Shown: one piece after another, positions 18,854 to 26,635 of the stretch
How the letters are laid out: the number at the start of each line of letters is the position of its first letter
Numbering within the stretch: the first letter of the stretch is position 1
Program-made: the position numbers and the translations under genes
The notes under the pieces: model-generated
What the model saw: only the letters and a program-made list of their open reading frames with translations
Told to the model about the DNA's origin: nothing
The model's database searches: none
Origin: Levilactobacillus andaensis
GTDB lineage: Bacteria; Bacillota; Bacilli; Lactobacillales; Lactobacillaceae
Length of the DNA stretch: 64,000 nucleotides
Direction of reading: 5' to 3'
NCBI RefSeq assembly: GCF_016861695.1
Contig: NZ_BOLP01000004.1
Location: 62,001-126,000 of the forward strand

Positions 18854-19636
18854 TTACTCTAAAAAAAGTTCTTTGAGTTTAGTCAGGTCACCTTCACTGA
18901 GTTTCAGCTGGCCTTGACAATACGGTCTAATCCCGCCGTACTCATTGTTGATAACTGAAAGCATCTGTTCAAAGTATTCTTCTCGAACAATGGACAAGTC
19001 AAAAATCGATTGCAGATAAGCCAAATTGTCACTTACTAGTTTAGCACCATTGAGTCGGTTATTGATTCTCACTGCAGAAACCCAATTACTATTTAGGTAA
19101 TCCGCTTTAACCACTTCGTCAGAAATACCCAGTACCATTAAAATCAGCGCTGTTAATACCCCTGTTCGATCCTTACCAGAAGAACAGTGGAAAAGGATTC
19201 CTCCGGGAGTAGCACTGAGTAATGACTTGAAGAACCGGTGATAAGCTTGCTGTGCCTCGGTACTGACGACTAATTGTCGATAACTACGCATCATCAGCTG
19301 AAATCCAGCTTTTTTGTCGTTTAATTGGCTAGCCAAATTTCTCAGATTTGCTGTACTTTCCGTCAAATCCTGCCTAGAAACTGAAATTCGTAAATAACGT
19401 GCGATTCCGCCCAGATGATCCGGATACCTCATAACTTCCATTGGTGATCTCAAATCAATAACACTACGCACGCCATAATCATGCAGTACCTTTTGGTCTG
19501 CACTATCTAAATCGGACAAATAACCTGCACGAATTAATTGATGCCGCTTAATTGTCAATCCATTTGAGGCTTGATATCCACCTAAATCACGGCAATTGAA
19601 GCCATTATTCAACTTAATCTCTTGCGCAACTTGCAT
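18854..19636 (-). CDS. Tyrosine-protein phosphatase (DSP/PTP-like)
   Basis: 260 residues with the P-loop phosphatase motif HCSSGKDRTG and the bacterial N-terminal NCRDLGGYQ signature (family Y_phosphatase3). ATG 19636 is 7 nt after AAGGGGGG. Similar phosphatases are found beside pdu genes in other lactobacilli, to my recollection; the substrate is unknown. A terminator separates it from pduU. Confidence 0.82.
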   Translation of the reverse strand: MQVAQEIKLNNGFNCRDLGGYQASNGLTIKRHQLIRAGYLSDLDSADQKVLHDYGVRSVIDLRSPMEVMRYPDHLGGIARYLRISVSRQDLTESTANLRNLASQLNDKKAGFQLMMRSYRQLVVSTEAQQAYHRFFKSLLSATPGGILFHCSSGKDRTGVLTALILMVLGISDEVVKADYLNSNWVSAVRINNRLNGAKLVSDNLAYLQSIFDLSIVREEYFEQMLSVINNEYGGIRPYCQGQLKLSEGDLTKLKELFLE

Positions 19637-19708
19637 GGATATTCCCCCCTTAGACACTGCTCACTGCCACATATTACTAACTCCACCCACGTCAATTAGT
19701 AGATTCAA

Positions 19709-19751
19709 TAAGAAAAGAGCCGCGGCCTAACGCTGTGGCCCTTTTCTCTTA
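19709..19751 (-). terminator. Terminator between pduU and the phosphatase gene
   Basis: AAGAAAAGAGCCGCGGC pairs with GCTGTGGCCCTTTTCTCTT. T-rich on the minus-strand 3' side. It suggests that the phosphatase-FMN reductase-eutJ trio is at least partly a separate transcript. Confidence 0.75.
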
Positions 19752-19752
19752 T

Positions 19753-20097
19753 TTAAGTTCTCGTAATCTTTGGAATGTCGAAGCCTAGAAGCTCATGCAG
19801 CTTCGTGATGACCTCTTTCAAGGCAGATTCAACCTCTGAGACTTCACCAACAATAACTACCGAGCCGCTAAATCGATCGATAAATCCAAGCGTCACATTA
19901 CTAGATTTAGTGGCAATATCTCCAGCAATAATTGCCGCTTCACTAGGTGTAATCGTTAAAATTCCCAGTGCATTTTTCGGTGTCTGGATACCTAATTTTT
20001 CATAAATATCAGGAGTGGGGTTAGCAACAATGTGTGCCAACGTCACTTGCTTACCGGGCACGTACTCCTGGATTGTTCGTTCAATATCACGACCCAT
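19753..20097 (-). CDS. pduU: BMC shell protein PduU (circularly permuted BMC domain)
   Basis: A 114-residue BMC-H shell protein of the PduU/EutS type: [23 protein letters not shown] precedes the BMC fold ([26 protein letters not shown]), the permuted order typical of PduU. It is predicted to form hexamers with a beta-barrel cap. It lies 13 nt downstream of the small 78-residue gene. Confidence 0.9.
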   Translation of the reverse strand: MGRDIERTIQEYVPGKQVTLAHIVANPTPDIYEKLGIQTPKNALGILTITPSEAAIIAGDIATKSSNVTLGFIDRFSGSVVIVGEVSEVESALKEVITKLHELLGFDIPKITRT

Positions 20098-20110
20098 AGA
20101 ACATCCCTCG

Positions 20111-20347
20111 CTAACCGATACTATTCTCTACATCCTGCTTAATACCCTCTAATAAAGGAGAGTTATCCACATCGGCAGACTCACCTTTAATCTTCTCCAG
20201 TACTGAATCACGCAAGTCTCTCAGCAGTGGTGATGTATTGCTATCATCTAGATTGGCTCTAGTCCCACCAGATTGCTGGTTCGTGCTACGGCCAGCTTCT
20301 TGTGCAATAATGTCACGGATAAGCGCTTCCATTTTTCCTTGATCCAT
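20111..20347 (-). CDS. Small protein with encapsulation-peptide-like N-terminus and a repeated helix
   Basis: 78 residues; I do not recognise the family. ATG 20347 is preceded by AAGGAG at about 10 nt; an upstream in-frame start would give a longer product overlapping the previous gene. Residues 5-18 ([14 protein letters not shown]) form an amphipathic helix like BMC encapsulation peptides. After a polar linker come two related segments, [15 protein letters not shown] (39-53) and [15 protein letters not shown] (63-77). It could be a cargo scaffold or shell adaptor. It lies in the shell operon between the HbpS-like gene (4 nt) and pduU (13 nt). Confidence 0.7.
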   Translation of the reverse strand: MDQGKMEALIRDIIAQEAGRSTNQQSGGTRANLDDSNTSPLLRDLRDSVLEKIKGESADVDNSPLLEGIKQDVENSIG

Positions 20348-20351
20348 AATC

Positions 20352-20822
20352 CTAATCACTCTCCTTCTCAAAAGTATCAACAGCCACTTCACAAATAGCC
20401 TGATCTTGCTTAACAGCCCCACCGCTAACACCAATGGCGCCAATGACTTCGCCATTAATCTCTAAAGGGATTCCACCACCAAAGGAAGTCAGCTGACCGC
20501 CCATCATGGTTTCAATCTGGTACAGTTCAGCTCCTGGTTGAACCTGCTCGGATATCTCAATTGTTGGTTGTTTCATTGCTAACGCAGACCAGGCTTTCTT
20601 AGGTGCCAGCGTACTACTTACTAAGTTCGCATTCGGCATATGATAACTCATCTGAAGCACTTGATCATTACGCATAATAGCAATAGTAACACCAATATTG
20701 AATTCATCCGCACGTTGTACAGCGGCTTCGATGACCTTCTCCATCTTACTCAAAGAGAAGTGATTCGTCTGTTGCTTCGCAATTACCTGTTTAATCACAC
20801 TGCTTAATTGATCTTCATTCAT
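20352..20822 (-). CDS. HbpS/GlcG-like (PduO C-terminal type) protein with encapsulation-like N-terminus
   Basis: About 156 residues. The body is a DUF336/HbpS-like domain (GVTIAIMRNDQVL; GGGIPLEINGEVIGAIGVSGG) that forms the C-terminal half of PduO in enterobacteria. Here it is a separate gene overlapping pduO by 8 nt. The ATG at 20822 gives an N-terminus EDQLSSVIKQVIAKQ that looks like a BMC targeting helix. HbpS-like domains bind heme or corrinoid-type ligands; the role in BMCs is unsettled. Confidence 0.82.
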   Translation of the reverse strand: MNEDQLSSVIKQVIAKQQTNHFSLSKMEKVIEAAVQRADEFNIGVTIAIMRNDQVLQMSYHMPNANLVSSTLAPKKAWSALAMKQPTIEISEQVQPGAELYQIETMMGGQLTSFGGGIPLEINGEVIGAIGVSGGAVKQDQAICEVAVDTFEKESD

Positions 20823-21402
20823 CTTTACGACCGTCCTCAATTTTTGAATAGACTTTAATGACCTTCTCAGTAACATCGTCAATTAAATCCTCATAGTCTT
20901 CAGACCGGGCCATGATATAGAGAAAGTCTGAGAGCCGATTGACGTATCTTTCCAACTCCGGACGAAATTCAATACTTTTAGACAGTTTGACAAACGATCT
21001 TTCAGCCCGCCGACAAATGGTTCGACAAACATGGAGCTGGGCACCAGCTTTACTCGACCCAGGCAAAATAAAACTATGGATGGTTGGCAATGACTGAGTA
21101 TAGTCATCAATGACCTTTTCCAGTGCATGCGTATCATCATCGGTGATGAATTGACTCTGCTTTAAGAACTTTTCTGTGTCTTTGGTGGCGATTTCGCCTT
21201 GAAGGTAAAACATGCGGTATTCAACAGTCTGCAAAATTTTTTTATTCTTTTCGCTCTTACAGAACTTATCTGCCAGACTGATATTCGCATTCAGTTCATC
21301 AAACGTTCCGTATGTTTCTACACGAATAGAATCCTTTTCAACTCGCAAACCATCAAATAGACTCGTTTTACCTTTGTCACCGCCTTTAGTGTAGATAGCC
21401 AC
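20815..21402 (-). CDS. pduO: ATP:cob(I)alamin adenosyltransferase (PduO N-terminal type)
   Basis: Makes adenosylcobalamin, the diol dehydratase cofactor. 195 residues with the ATP-binding YTKGGDKGKTSLFDG, the YGTFDELNANI motif and the CRTICRRAERSFVKL helix carrying the conserved arginines. It corresponds to the L. reuteri-type single-domain PduO. It is part of the shell operon. Confidence 0.93.
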   Translation of the reverse strand: MAIYTKGGDKGKTSLFDGLRVEKDSIRVETYGTFDELNANISLADKFCKSEKNKKILQTVEYRMFYLQGEIATKDTEKFLKQSQFITDDDTHALEKVIDDYTQSLPTIHSFILPGSSKAGAQLHVCRTICRRAERSFVKLSKSIEFRPELERYVNRLSDFLYIMARSEDYEDLIDDVTEKVIKVYSKIEDGRKDE

Positions 21403-21428
21403 TAAGACTCACCCCTTAACATCAAATT

Positions 21429-21698
21429 CTATTTGTCAAAGCGATCAATGATACCAACGATTGTACAGTCATTAACATCCGCAGCATCCCGTTGAGAATC
21501 ACCATCTGCCCTGCGAGCACCTGCACCTCTAGTGACCAATACATTATCACCAATACCAGCGTTGACTGTGTCGGAAGCAACTTGTTCAAACCGAATCTCT
21601 TTTTGTTCCGAATCAATTGGACGAACAATCATTAACTTTTTGCCAACTAATGACGGGTCTTTTTGGGTAGATACAACACTACCAATTACTCTAGCCAT
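21429..21698 (-). CDS. pduN: BMC vertex protein PduN (EutN/CcmL family)
   Basis: 89 residues forming the pentameric shell vertex: MARVIGSVVSTQKDPSLVGKK start, GIGDNVLVTRGAGAR, and C-terminal DCTIVGIIDRFD. ATG 21698 overlaps the end of pduM by 13 nt, so translation is probably coupled; the ribosome site is weak. Confidence 0.92.
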   Translation of the reverse strand: MARVIGSVVSTQKDPSLVGKKLMIVRPIDSEQKEIRFEQVASDTVNAGIGDNVLVTRGAGARRADGDSQRDAADVNDCTIVGIIDRFDK

Positions 21699-22189
21699 AT
21701 ACAATTTTCTTCAGTCCTAATCTTTATTTTAATATTCTTCTTATCACAAATTTCTAATCCCTCATCAGTCAGAGCTTGTCCGGCAGTCTTAATCAGGATT
21801 GCATTGTCTGGTAAAGCAGCGACTTCTCTTCTAGAAATAATTTTGTGATAACTTCCTACAATAAGCGAATTACGACCAACGATAAATTTGATTGGCCAGT
21901 CTAAGACCATTGCTCGAGGAATAAAATTAATGACATGTGCGTTAACTTTCAGATAGAAGCAGACACCATAATTAATGCCATTTAAGACCCATAACACCGA
22001 GGCATTGTCCGTTTTTAGCGAATAGAGATCCTTGATGAACTGGATGGAAACATTGTCTAAAATAACACTACCATAGTCAACAAACACCTGCTTATCCTGT
22101 GGAGATGGCAACTCATTAAGGGAAAGAACTGTATTCGCAGTTTGTCTCTCCTTTAATTTCTTAATAACTTTTTGAACTAAGTCATCCAT
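21686..22189 (-). CDS. pduM: PduM, BMC assembly protein
   Basis: 167 residues. The N-terminus DDLVQKVIKKLKERQ is helical and encapsulation-like, as in Salmonella PduM, and the C-terminal part (SYHKIISRREVAALPDN; LIKTAGQALTDEGLE) matches the family pattern of a late hairpin and A-x-D block. ATG 22189 is 7 nt after GGAGG. PduM is needed for normal shell assembly in Salmonella. Confidence 0.8.
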   Translation of the reverse strand: MDDLVQKVIKKLKERQTANTVLSLNELPSPQDKQVFVDYGSVILDNVSIQFIKDLYSLKTDNASVLWVLNGINYGVCFYLKVNAHVINFIPRAMVLDWPIKFIVGRNSLIVGSYHKIISRREVAALPDNAILIKTAGQALTDEGLEICDKKNIKIKIRTEENCIWLE

Positions 22190-22225
22190 CAGCACACCTC
22201 CAGCCCATTAAATATAATTAGATTG

Positions 22226-22516
22226 TTATTCTGCAGGGATGTCTGCAACAACCGGTAAGATATTTTCAACCTCACTATGTGGACGAGGGATGACGTATGA
22301 TGAAACTACCTCACCAACAGATTGAGCCGCTTGAAGTCCTGCATCAACAGCAGCCTTTACAGCACCAACATCGCCACGAATCATAACAGTAACTAAGCCA
22401 GCACCAATTTTTTCTTGGCCAGTCAATTGAACGTTAGCTGCTTTGACCATGGCATCTGCAGCTTCAATCGAAGGTACTAATCCTCTAGTTTCAATCATTC
22501 CCAAAGCATTATTCAT
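22226..22516 (-). CDS. pduJ: BMC shell hexamer PduJ
   Basis: A 96-residue BMC-H protein. It is nearly identical over most of its length to PduA of this window ([20 protein letters not shown] shared), with a longer C-terminus. It forms facet hexamers. Confidence 0.92.
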   Translation of the reverse strand: MNNALGMIETRGLVPSIEAADAMVKAANVQLTGQEKIGAGLVTVMIRGDVGAVKAAVDAGLQAAQSVGEVVSSYVIPRPHSEVENILPVVADIPAE

Positions 22517-22528
22517 TTGTTCTTCCTC

Positions 22529-23170
22529 CTAATTCTTCTTGGGTTTATCCTTTTTATTCAGTTCAACTTTATGCTCCAGCTCATTATAGTGAATACACTT
22601 GTTATGTGGTTCACCCAACTTACGAGGGCATTTTGGATCGCCACACAGGTTACAAGTGGGCCGATCACTAGGTTGATCATCGCCAGACTCACCAGTTGCT
22701 TGCGTCTTCGGACTATCATCCGTACTAATTCTCGCTGTCTTCGCTTGGGGGTCAACATTCACCTTTTGCACTGCATTTTGAGTCTTCATAACATGGTGCT
22801 CAGGATGTGGTCCAAACATGGCTGACTCCTTCATCGAGCCATCCGGATTATACTTTTCAGGATTAAAGCCCTGTGGTGCCACATCACTGGCCCCCGAACT
22901 TCCTAATTTATTCAATCCATCAGCAGGACTACCAATCACCAGACCAGCAATGTATTCCTTGGGCAAAGTCTGCTTGACAGTTTCAACAGCAACGTTCAAC
23001 GCAGCTATGTCACCCGTAAACTCTAGTGTAATCCAACCATTTTCAGCATTACGAATTCTACTAAGTTTAACGTCGCTTGTTTTTAACATGCGATCAGCGG
23101 CAACAGTTGCGCTGGACAGTCCGTTACATTCTACATATCCTAACGCTTCCATAATTTTATCCCCATTCAT
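22529..23170 (-). CDS. pduK: BMC shell protein PduK with C-terminal Cys motif
   Basis: 213 residues: a BMC domain (EALGYVECNGLSSATVAADRML), a polar linker of about 80 residues, and a C-terminal CNLCGDPKCPRKLGEPHNKC motif with four cysteines expected to bind Fe-S or metal. The ATG at 23170 overlaps the pduH stop (ATGA), indicating coupled translation. Confidence 0.9.
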   Translation of the reverse strand: MNGDKIMEALGYVECNGLSSATVAADRMLKTSDVKLSRIRNAENGWITLEFTGDIAALNVAVETVKQTLPKEYIAGLVIGSPADGLNKLGSSGASDVAPQGFNPEKYNPDGSMKESAMFGPHPEHHVMKTQNAVQKVNVDPQAKTARISTDDSPKTQATGESGDDQPSDRPTCNLCGDPKCPRKLGEPHNKCIHYNELEHKVELNKKDKPKKN

Positions 23171-23520
23171 GATAATTTCTTAAAGGGTATTCCCTTTACT
23201 AACCGAGCAGCGTTGGCTCCTAGCATTCGTAACGTCGACACATCATCAATCGTCACATCAAACAATGGCTCGTGTTCCGGCAAATTCTTATAGTGAATCA
23301 CATAACGATGATCATCGTATGCAATTCCTACCGATAATCTGGAAGATAGCGCTGCTTGATATGCCCGAGAAACAACATCACTAACTGCAATATCTTGTAT
23401 CGAACTCGGAATCTGTTCCTCTTCAATACCATTCAAGAGCGGTTGTAATTGAGCCTGTGCAGTAGAAATCTCTCCATCTACACCAATGACGATTGTTGGG
23501 CGTTCAGGCGTATCAGCCAT
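23167..23520 (-). CDS. pduH: Diol dehydratase reactivase small subunit
   Basis: 117 residues; partners PduG to exchange damaged cobalamin from the dehydratase. Family pattern PTIVIGVDGEIST, EEEQIPS, SRLSVGIAYDD. Overlaps pduG by 8 nt and pduK by 4 nt. Confidence 0.9.
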   Translation of the reverse strand: MADTPERPTIVIGVDGEISTAQAQLQPLLNGIEEEQIPSSIQDIAVSDVVSRAYQAALSSRLSVGIAYDDHRYVIHYKNLPEHEPLFDVTIDDVSTLRMLGANAARLVKGIPFKKLS

Positions 23521-25357
23521 TGCTTAGCCTTCTCTCTTCAGCGTAACGAAGAACCAATCCAGTTGCAACGGCATTTCGTGGTCCCATAATGCCACGAACA
23601 TTTCCGCGACCAGAAACTAGATTGTAATGGGCCAACTCATCCGTAACTAATTGTGGAATTTCAAAGTCAAGCGCTGATCCCCCAACAATAACCACAAACG
23701 GAATATCCCGAATGTTTCCAGTTGGACTGACATACTTTAGTGCTCGAATGGCATTCGTTACGAACACACGCTTCTTGGCACTTTGCCGAACCAACTTAAT
23801 CTTTTCAATGCTTGGATTACCCGTAACCGGTTCATAGCCATCTGGCTTAATGACCACAATTCGAGCAAACAATTCGGATGGCAAAGGATGTTCAAAGAAC
23901 TGAACAGAACCATCTTCATGTCGCAACTGGAAAAGATTTTCAACTTTAGCCAATGGATAGCGTTTAATATCCTCGGCTAAGTAAGGATCAGACAAGCCCA
24001 GTTCGGAATTGATAATCATAGTAACCATATCACCCGCACCGGCAAGATGAATCGCAATCATCTTATCTTCCTTGTCAATAATGGAAGCATCCGTAGATCC
24101 AGCTCCAAAGTCAAGAATTGCAATCGGCTTAGACGTGCCAGGTGTTGTCAGCGCACCATGAATGGCTGATTCAACCTCTGCACCACCAATTTCGACTTTA
24201 ACATTGAGTTCCTTCTCAATCAGTTTAGCAATCACTTCCATCTGCAAGTGATCAGACTTAACCATCGCAGCAATCCCAACAGCTGATTCATTCAAGAATT
24301 CTCCTGCCAAGCCCCCCGTAACTTTTACTGGAACTTGAGTGTCGATTGCCAATAAGTCTTGAATCGCGACATCCTTATTCTGTTTGCCAGTTAAAGTCGC
24401 CATCGTCTGACGAACCTTTTCCAGCATACCACCAATGTTTGTCCCGGATTCCCCGGTAATATCCTTAATGTGGCGGAAATTGGAAACCTTTTTCATAATT
24501 GCGTCGGCACCCCTTGAGACACCAACTTCTTCTTTTCCAGTCTCACCATCAATGATAATTTTACCAGCAGGAATTACACGGGCCTTAACATCGCCTTCTG
24601 GCGTCTTAATGACGACCGCCGAACGGTTACCAATCAGAGCACGCGAAACGGGAACAATATTTCGGGTTTCTTCAGAATTAAGGTTAAACAGCGTAGCAAT
24701 CCCATATGGATTAGCTAATTGGGAAATAACTTGTCCTGGTCCAGCCACCTCAACAGCAGCTAGCATTCGAACTGGCACCTTATCAATCAGAGCAACCTCA
24801 TCCACAATCGGAATTTGCTTATTCAACCGATTATCAACAAGGACCGCATCATCATTTTGTAGAATGGCAGCTGTTACATCGTAACCAACCGCGATGTACG
24901 CATTGATCAACTTAGCACAATTTTCAAAGTCGAGTTCCTTGGGAACAATTACAATGTAACTACGACTCTTATCATTTTCCTCAGCTAAATCTAAAATTGG
25001 AATTGTAACCCCGGATGCAGTTCCCATGCCACCTGGTGTGTCAGGGTTATGGCCAATCATGGTTGATTCCGTGACAATTGTCTCCGTAATCGTTTCCATG
25101 GCCACGTCCCCGATAACCGGAGTGGCTTCGTTAATTCTAATTAAATCAATATCATTAATTGATAAATTAGTCTTATCTAACACCTGATTGATTGAATCAC
25201 GAATACCAACTAAATTTTCTTTGGTACCCTTAATACCCGTTGTTGCAGCTATCCCTGATCCAATAAAATTTGCCTCTCCACTATCGGAAACATTAGCTAG
25301 TGCAACTTCAGTTGACGAATTTCCAATATCAACACCAATCACATTTTTCATTGCCAT
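23513..25357 (-). CDS. pduG: Diol dehydratase reactivase large subunit
   Basis: 614-residue actin-like ATPase (VIGVDIGNSSTEVALA; ILDFGAGSTDASII) that releases inactive cofactor from PduCDE at the expense of ATP. Length and motifs are full. It starts 26 nt after pduE. Its presence implies an active B12 enzyme subject to suicide inactivation, as with glycerol. Confidence 0.95.
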   Translation of the reverse strand: MAMKNVIGVDIGNSSTEVALANVSDSGEANFIGSGIAATTGIKGTKENLVGIRDSINQVLDKTNLSINDIDLIRINEATPVIGDVAMETITETIVTESTMIGHNPDTPGGMGTASGVTIPILDLAEENDKSRSYIVIVPKELDFENCAKLINAYIAVGYDVTAAILQNDDAVLVDNRLNKQIPIVDEVALIDKVPVRMLAAVEVAGPGQVISQLANPYGIATLFNLNSEETRNIVPVSRALIGNRSAVVIKTPEGDVKARVIPAGKIIIDGETGKEEVGVSRGADAIMKKVSNFRHIKDITGESGTNIGGMLEKVRQTMATLTGKQNKDVAIQDLLAIDTQVPVKVTGGLAGEFLNESAVGIAAMVKSDHLQMEVIAKLIEKELNVKVEIGGAEVESAIHGALTTPGTSKPIAILDFGAGSTDASIIDKEDKMIAIHLAGAGDMVTMIINSELGLSDPYLAEDIKRYPLAKVENLFQLRHEDGSVQFFEHPLPSELFARIVVIKPDGYEPVTGNPSIEKIKLVRQSAKKRVFVTNAIRALKYVSPTGNIRDIPFVVIVGGSALDFEIPQLVTDELAHYNLVSGRGNVRGIMGPRNAVATGLVLRYAEERRLSNG

Positions 25358-25383
25358 GCCTAAACACCCTTTTTCGACTTTTC

Positions 25384-25908
25384 CTACTTATCTCCTTTAA
25401 GCTTCTTACGGCTTTCGTAGTATTTTGCGGCTTCTTCAAACCATGCCGCACAAATATTAGCATCGTACTTAGTCCGTAATTCATTGGCAATACTCAGGAG
25501 TTCATCCTTAGAAGAACGGTATGGCCGCAGTGCATTGTACATTTCCAGCAAACGGTCGTCAGGAATTTTAGTCAATTCTGCCGCGCGGTCAAAGTTCATT
25601 TGCAACGTCTTCCGCCCAGCATCTCCGGCGACATCCCCCTGCATCTTAAGTGCTTCGGCCGTGATCCGTAAGTCTTTCCGGTCAACCCGATTGTTTTGAA
25701 TGTCATCAAGGGTGACATCATTCAATGCCTTACCAGAAGGTGTTCTAATGATGTCCCGATGTTTTTCATATAGTGGATAATCCTTGACACCATACTGCTT
25801 ACCGTCACTAACGCTGGTACTCGATGAATTAGTTGATCCAGTAGACGCGGTATCAGAATTATTAACCTGCTTTAAAATGTTTGCAACTAAATCGTTAATA
25901 TCGCTCAT
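25384..25908 (-). CDS. pduE: Diol dehydratase small subunit
   Basis: 174 residues. The N-terminus MSDINDLVANILKQVNN is a short encapsulation-like helix followed by a Ser/Thr-rich linker (residues 18-34) before the conserved domain (YPLYEKHRDIIRTPSGKALNDVTLDDI). Gene lies 12 nt after pduD. Confidence 0.95.
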   Translation of the reverse strand: MSDINDLVANILKQVNNSDTASTGSTNSSSTSVSDGKQYGVKDYPLYEKHRDIIRTPSGKALNDVTLDDIQNNRVDRKDLRITAEALKMQGDVAGDAGRKTLQMNFDRAAELTKIPDDRLLEMYNALRPYRSSKDELLSIANELRTKYDANICAAWFEEAAKYYESRKKLKGDK

Positions 25909-25920
25909 TGATACCTCTCC

Positions 25921-26619
25921 TTAAAATGTGACTTTGATCTCTTCTGCTGGCTTACCAGGAACAACCTGGTGCGTCTCACGAATATGTAAGATGGCAGAGA
26001 TTGCTTGGAAGTTGGGCCGAGCCATTTGGTCGTTTGGTTGTGAAACAGGCTCTGGAGAATCACCCTTTGCATAACGAGCCGCATTTTTACCGATTTGACG
26101 GAACATCTTGGCATCGATAACGGGTGCCTCTGGGAATAATTCCAAGTTGTTTAGAGCTTCTTGATCCTTCTGATGAATGATCACAGTCCCTTTTGATTGA
26201 ATCCCAACGGAAATCCCGGAACCTGACAAATGGTCAGCCTCTACGGCCATGAATGAAACGTCAGAGGTATCGTAAGCTTTAATGACCCGTGCTTTTAGCC
26301 CTTCCTCTTCAATTCCAGCAATAATTTGACGTAATGCTTCCTGATGAGAAACGCCAGATTCAGTCTTAGTCAGCACCGTTGCAAAGGCAGGTGCTACAGC
26401 AATCACAATTTCATCCTTAGAATAACCTGGCTTAGCTAAACCAACTGATTGGAACCAAGCAACGTCCTTTTCTGGGACTGCATCCCCAGTGTATGAAGTG
26501 CTTTCAGAAGTAGCTACAGCGCTACCTTTCTTCTGAAAATCAATGGTTTGATCAGTTTGTGTTTGTGCTAGGACTTCACGGACAATTTTACGAACTAAGT
26601 TTTCATCAATTTCAGTCAT
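25921..26619 (-). CDS. pduD: Diol dehydratase medium subunit
   Basis: 232 residues. Residues 5-18 (DENLVRKIVREVLA) match the N-terminal targeting helix that brings the whole PduCDE complex into the BMC in Salmonella. The core begins around residue 50 (VAWFQSVGLAKPGYSKDEIVIAVAPAF, in pieces). It contributes to cobalamin binding with PduC. Confidence 0.95.
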   Translation of the reverse strand: MTEIDENLVRKIVREVLAQTQTDQTIDFQKKGSAVATSESTSYTGDAVPEKDVAWFQSVGLAKPGYSKDEIVIAVAPAFATVLTKTESGVSHQEALRQIIAGIEEEGLKARVIKAYDTSDVSFMAVEADHLSGSGISVGIQSKGTVIIHQKDQEALNNLELFPEAPVIDAKMFRQIGKNAARYAKGDSPEPVSQPNDQMARPNFQAISAILHIRETHQVVPGKPAEEIKVTF

Positions 26620-26635
26620 AAAAATACCTCCTCCC

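Noticed and set aside
21686-22189. PduL phosphotransacylase in this position
   Set aside because: The protein lacks the His-rich metal motifs of PduL and fits the PduM pattern instead.
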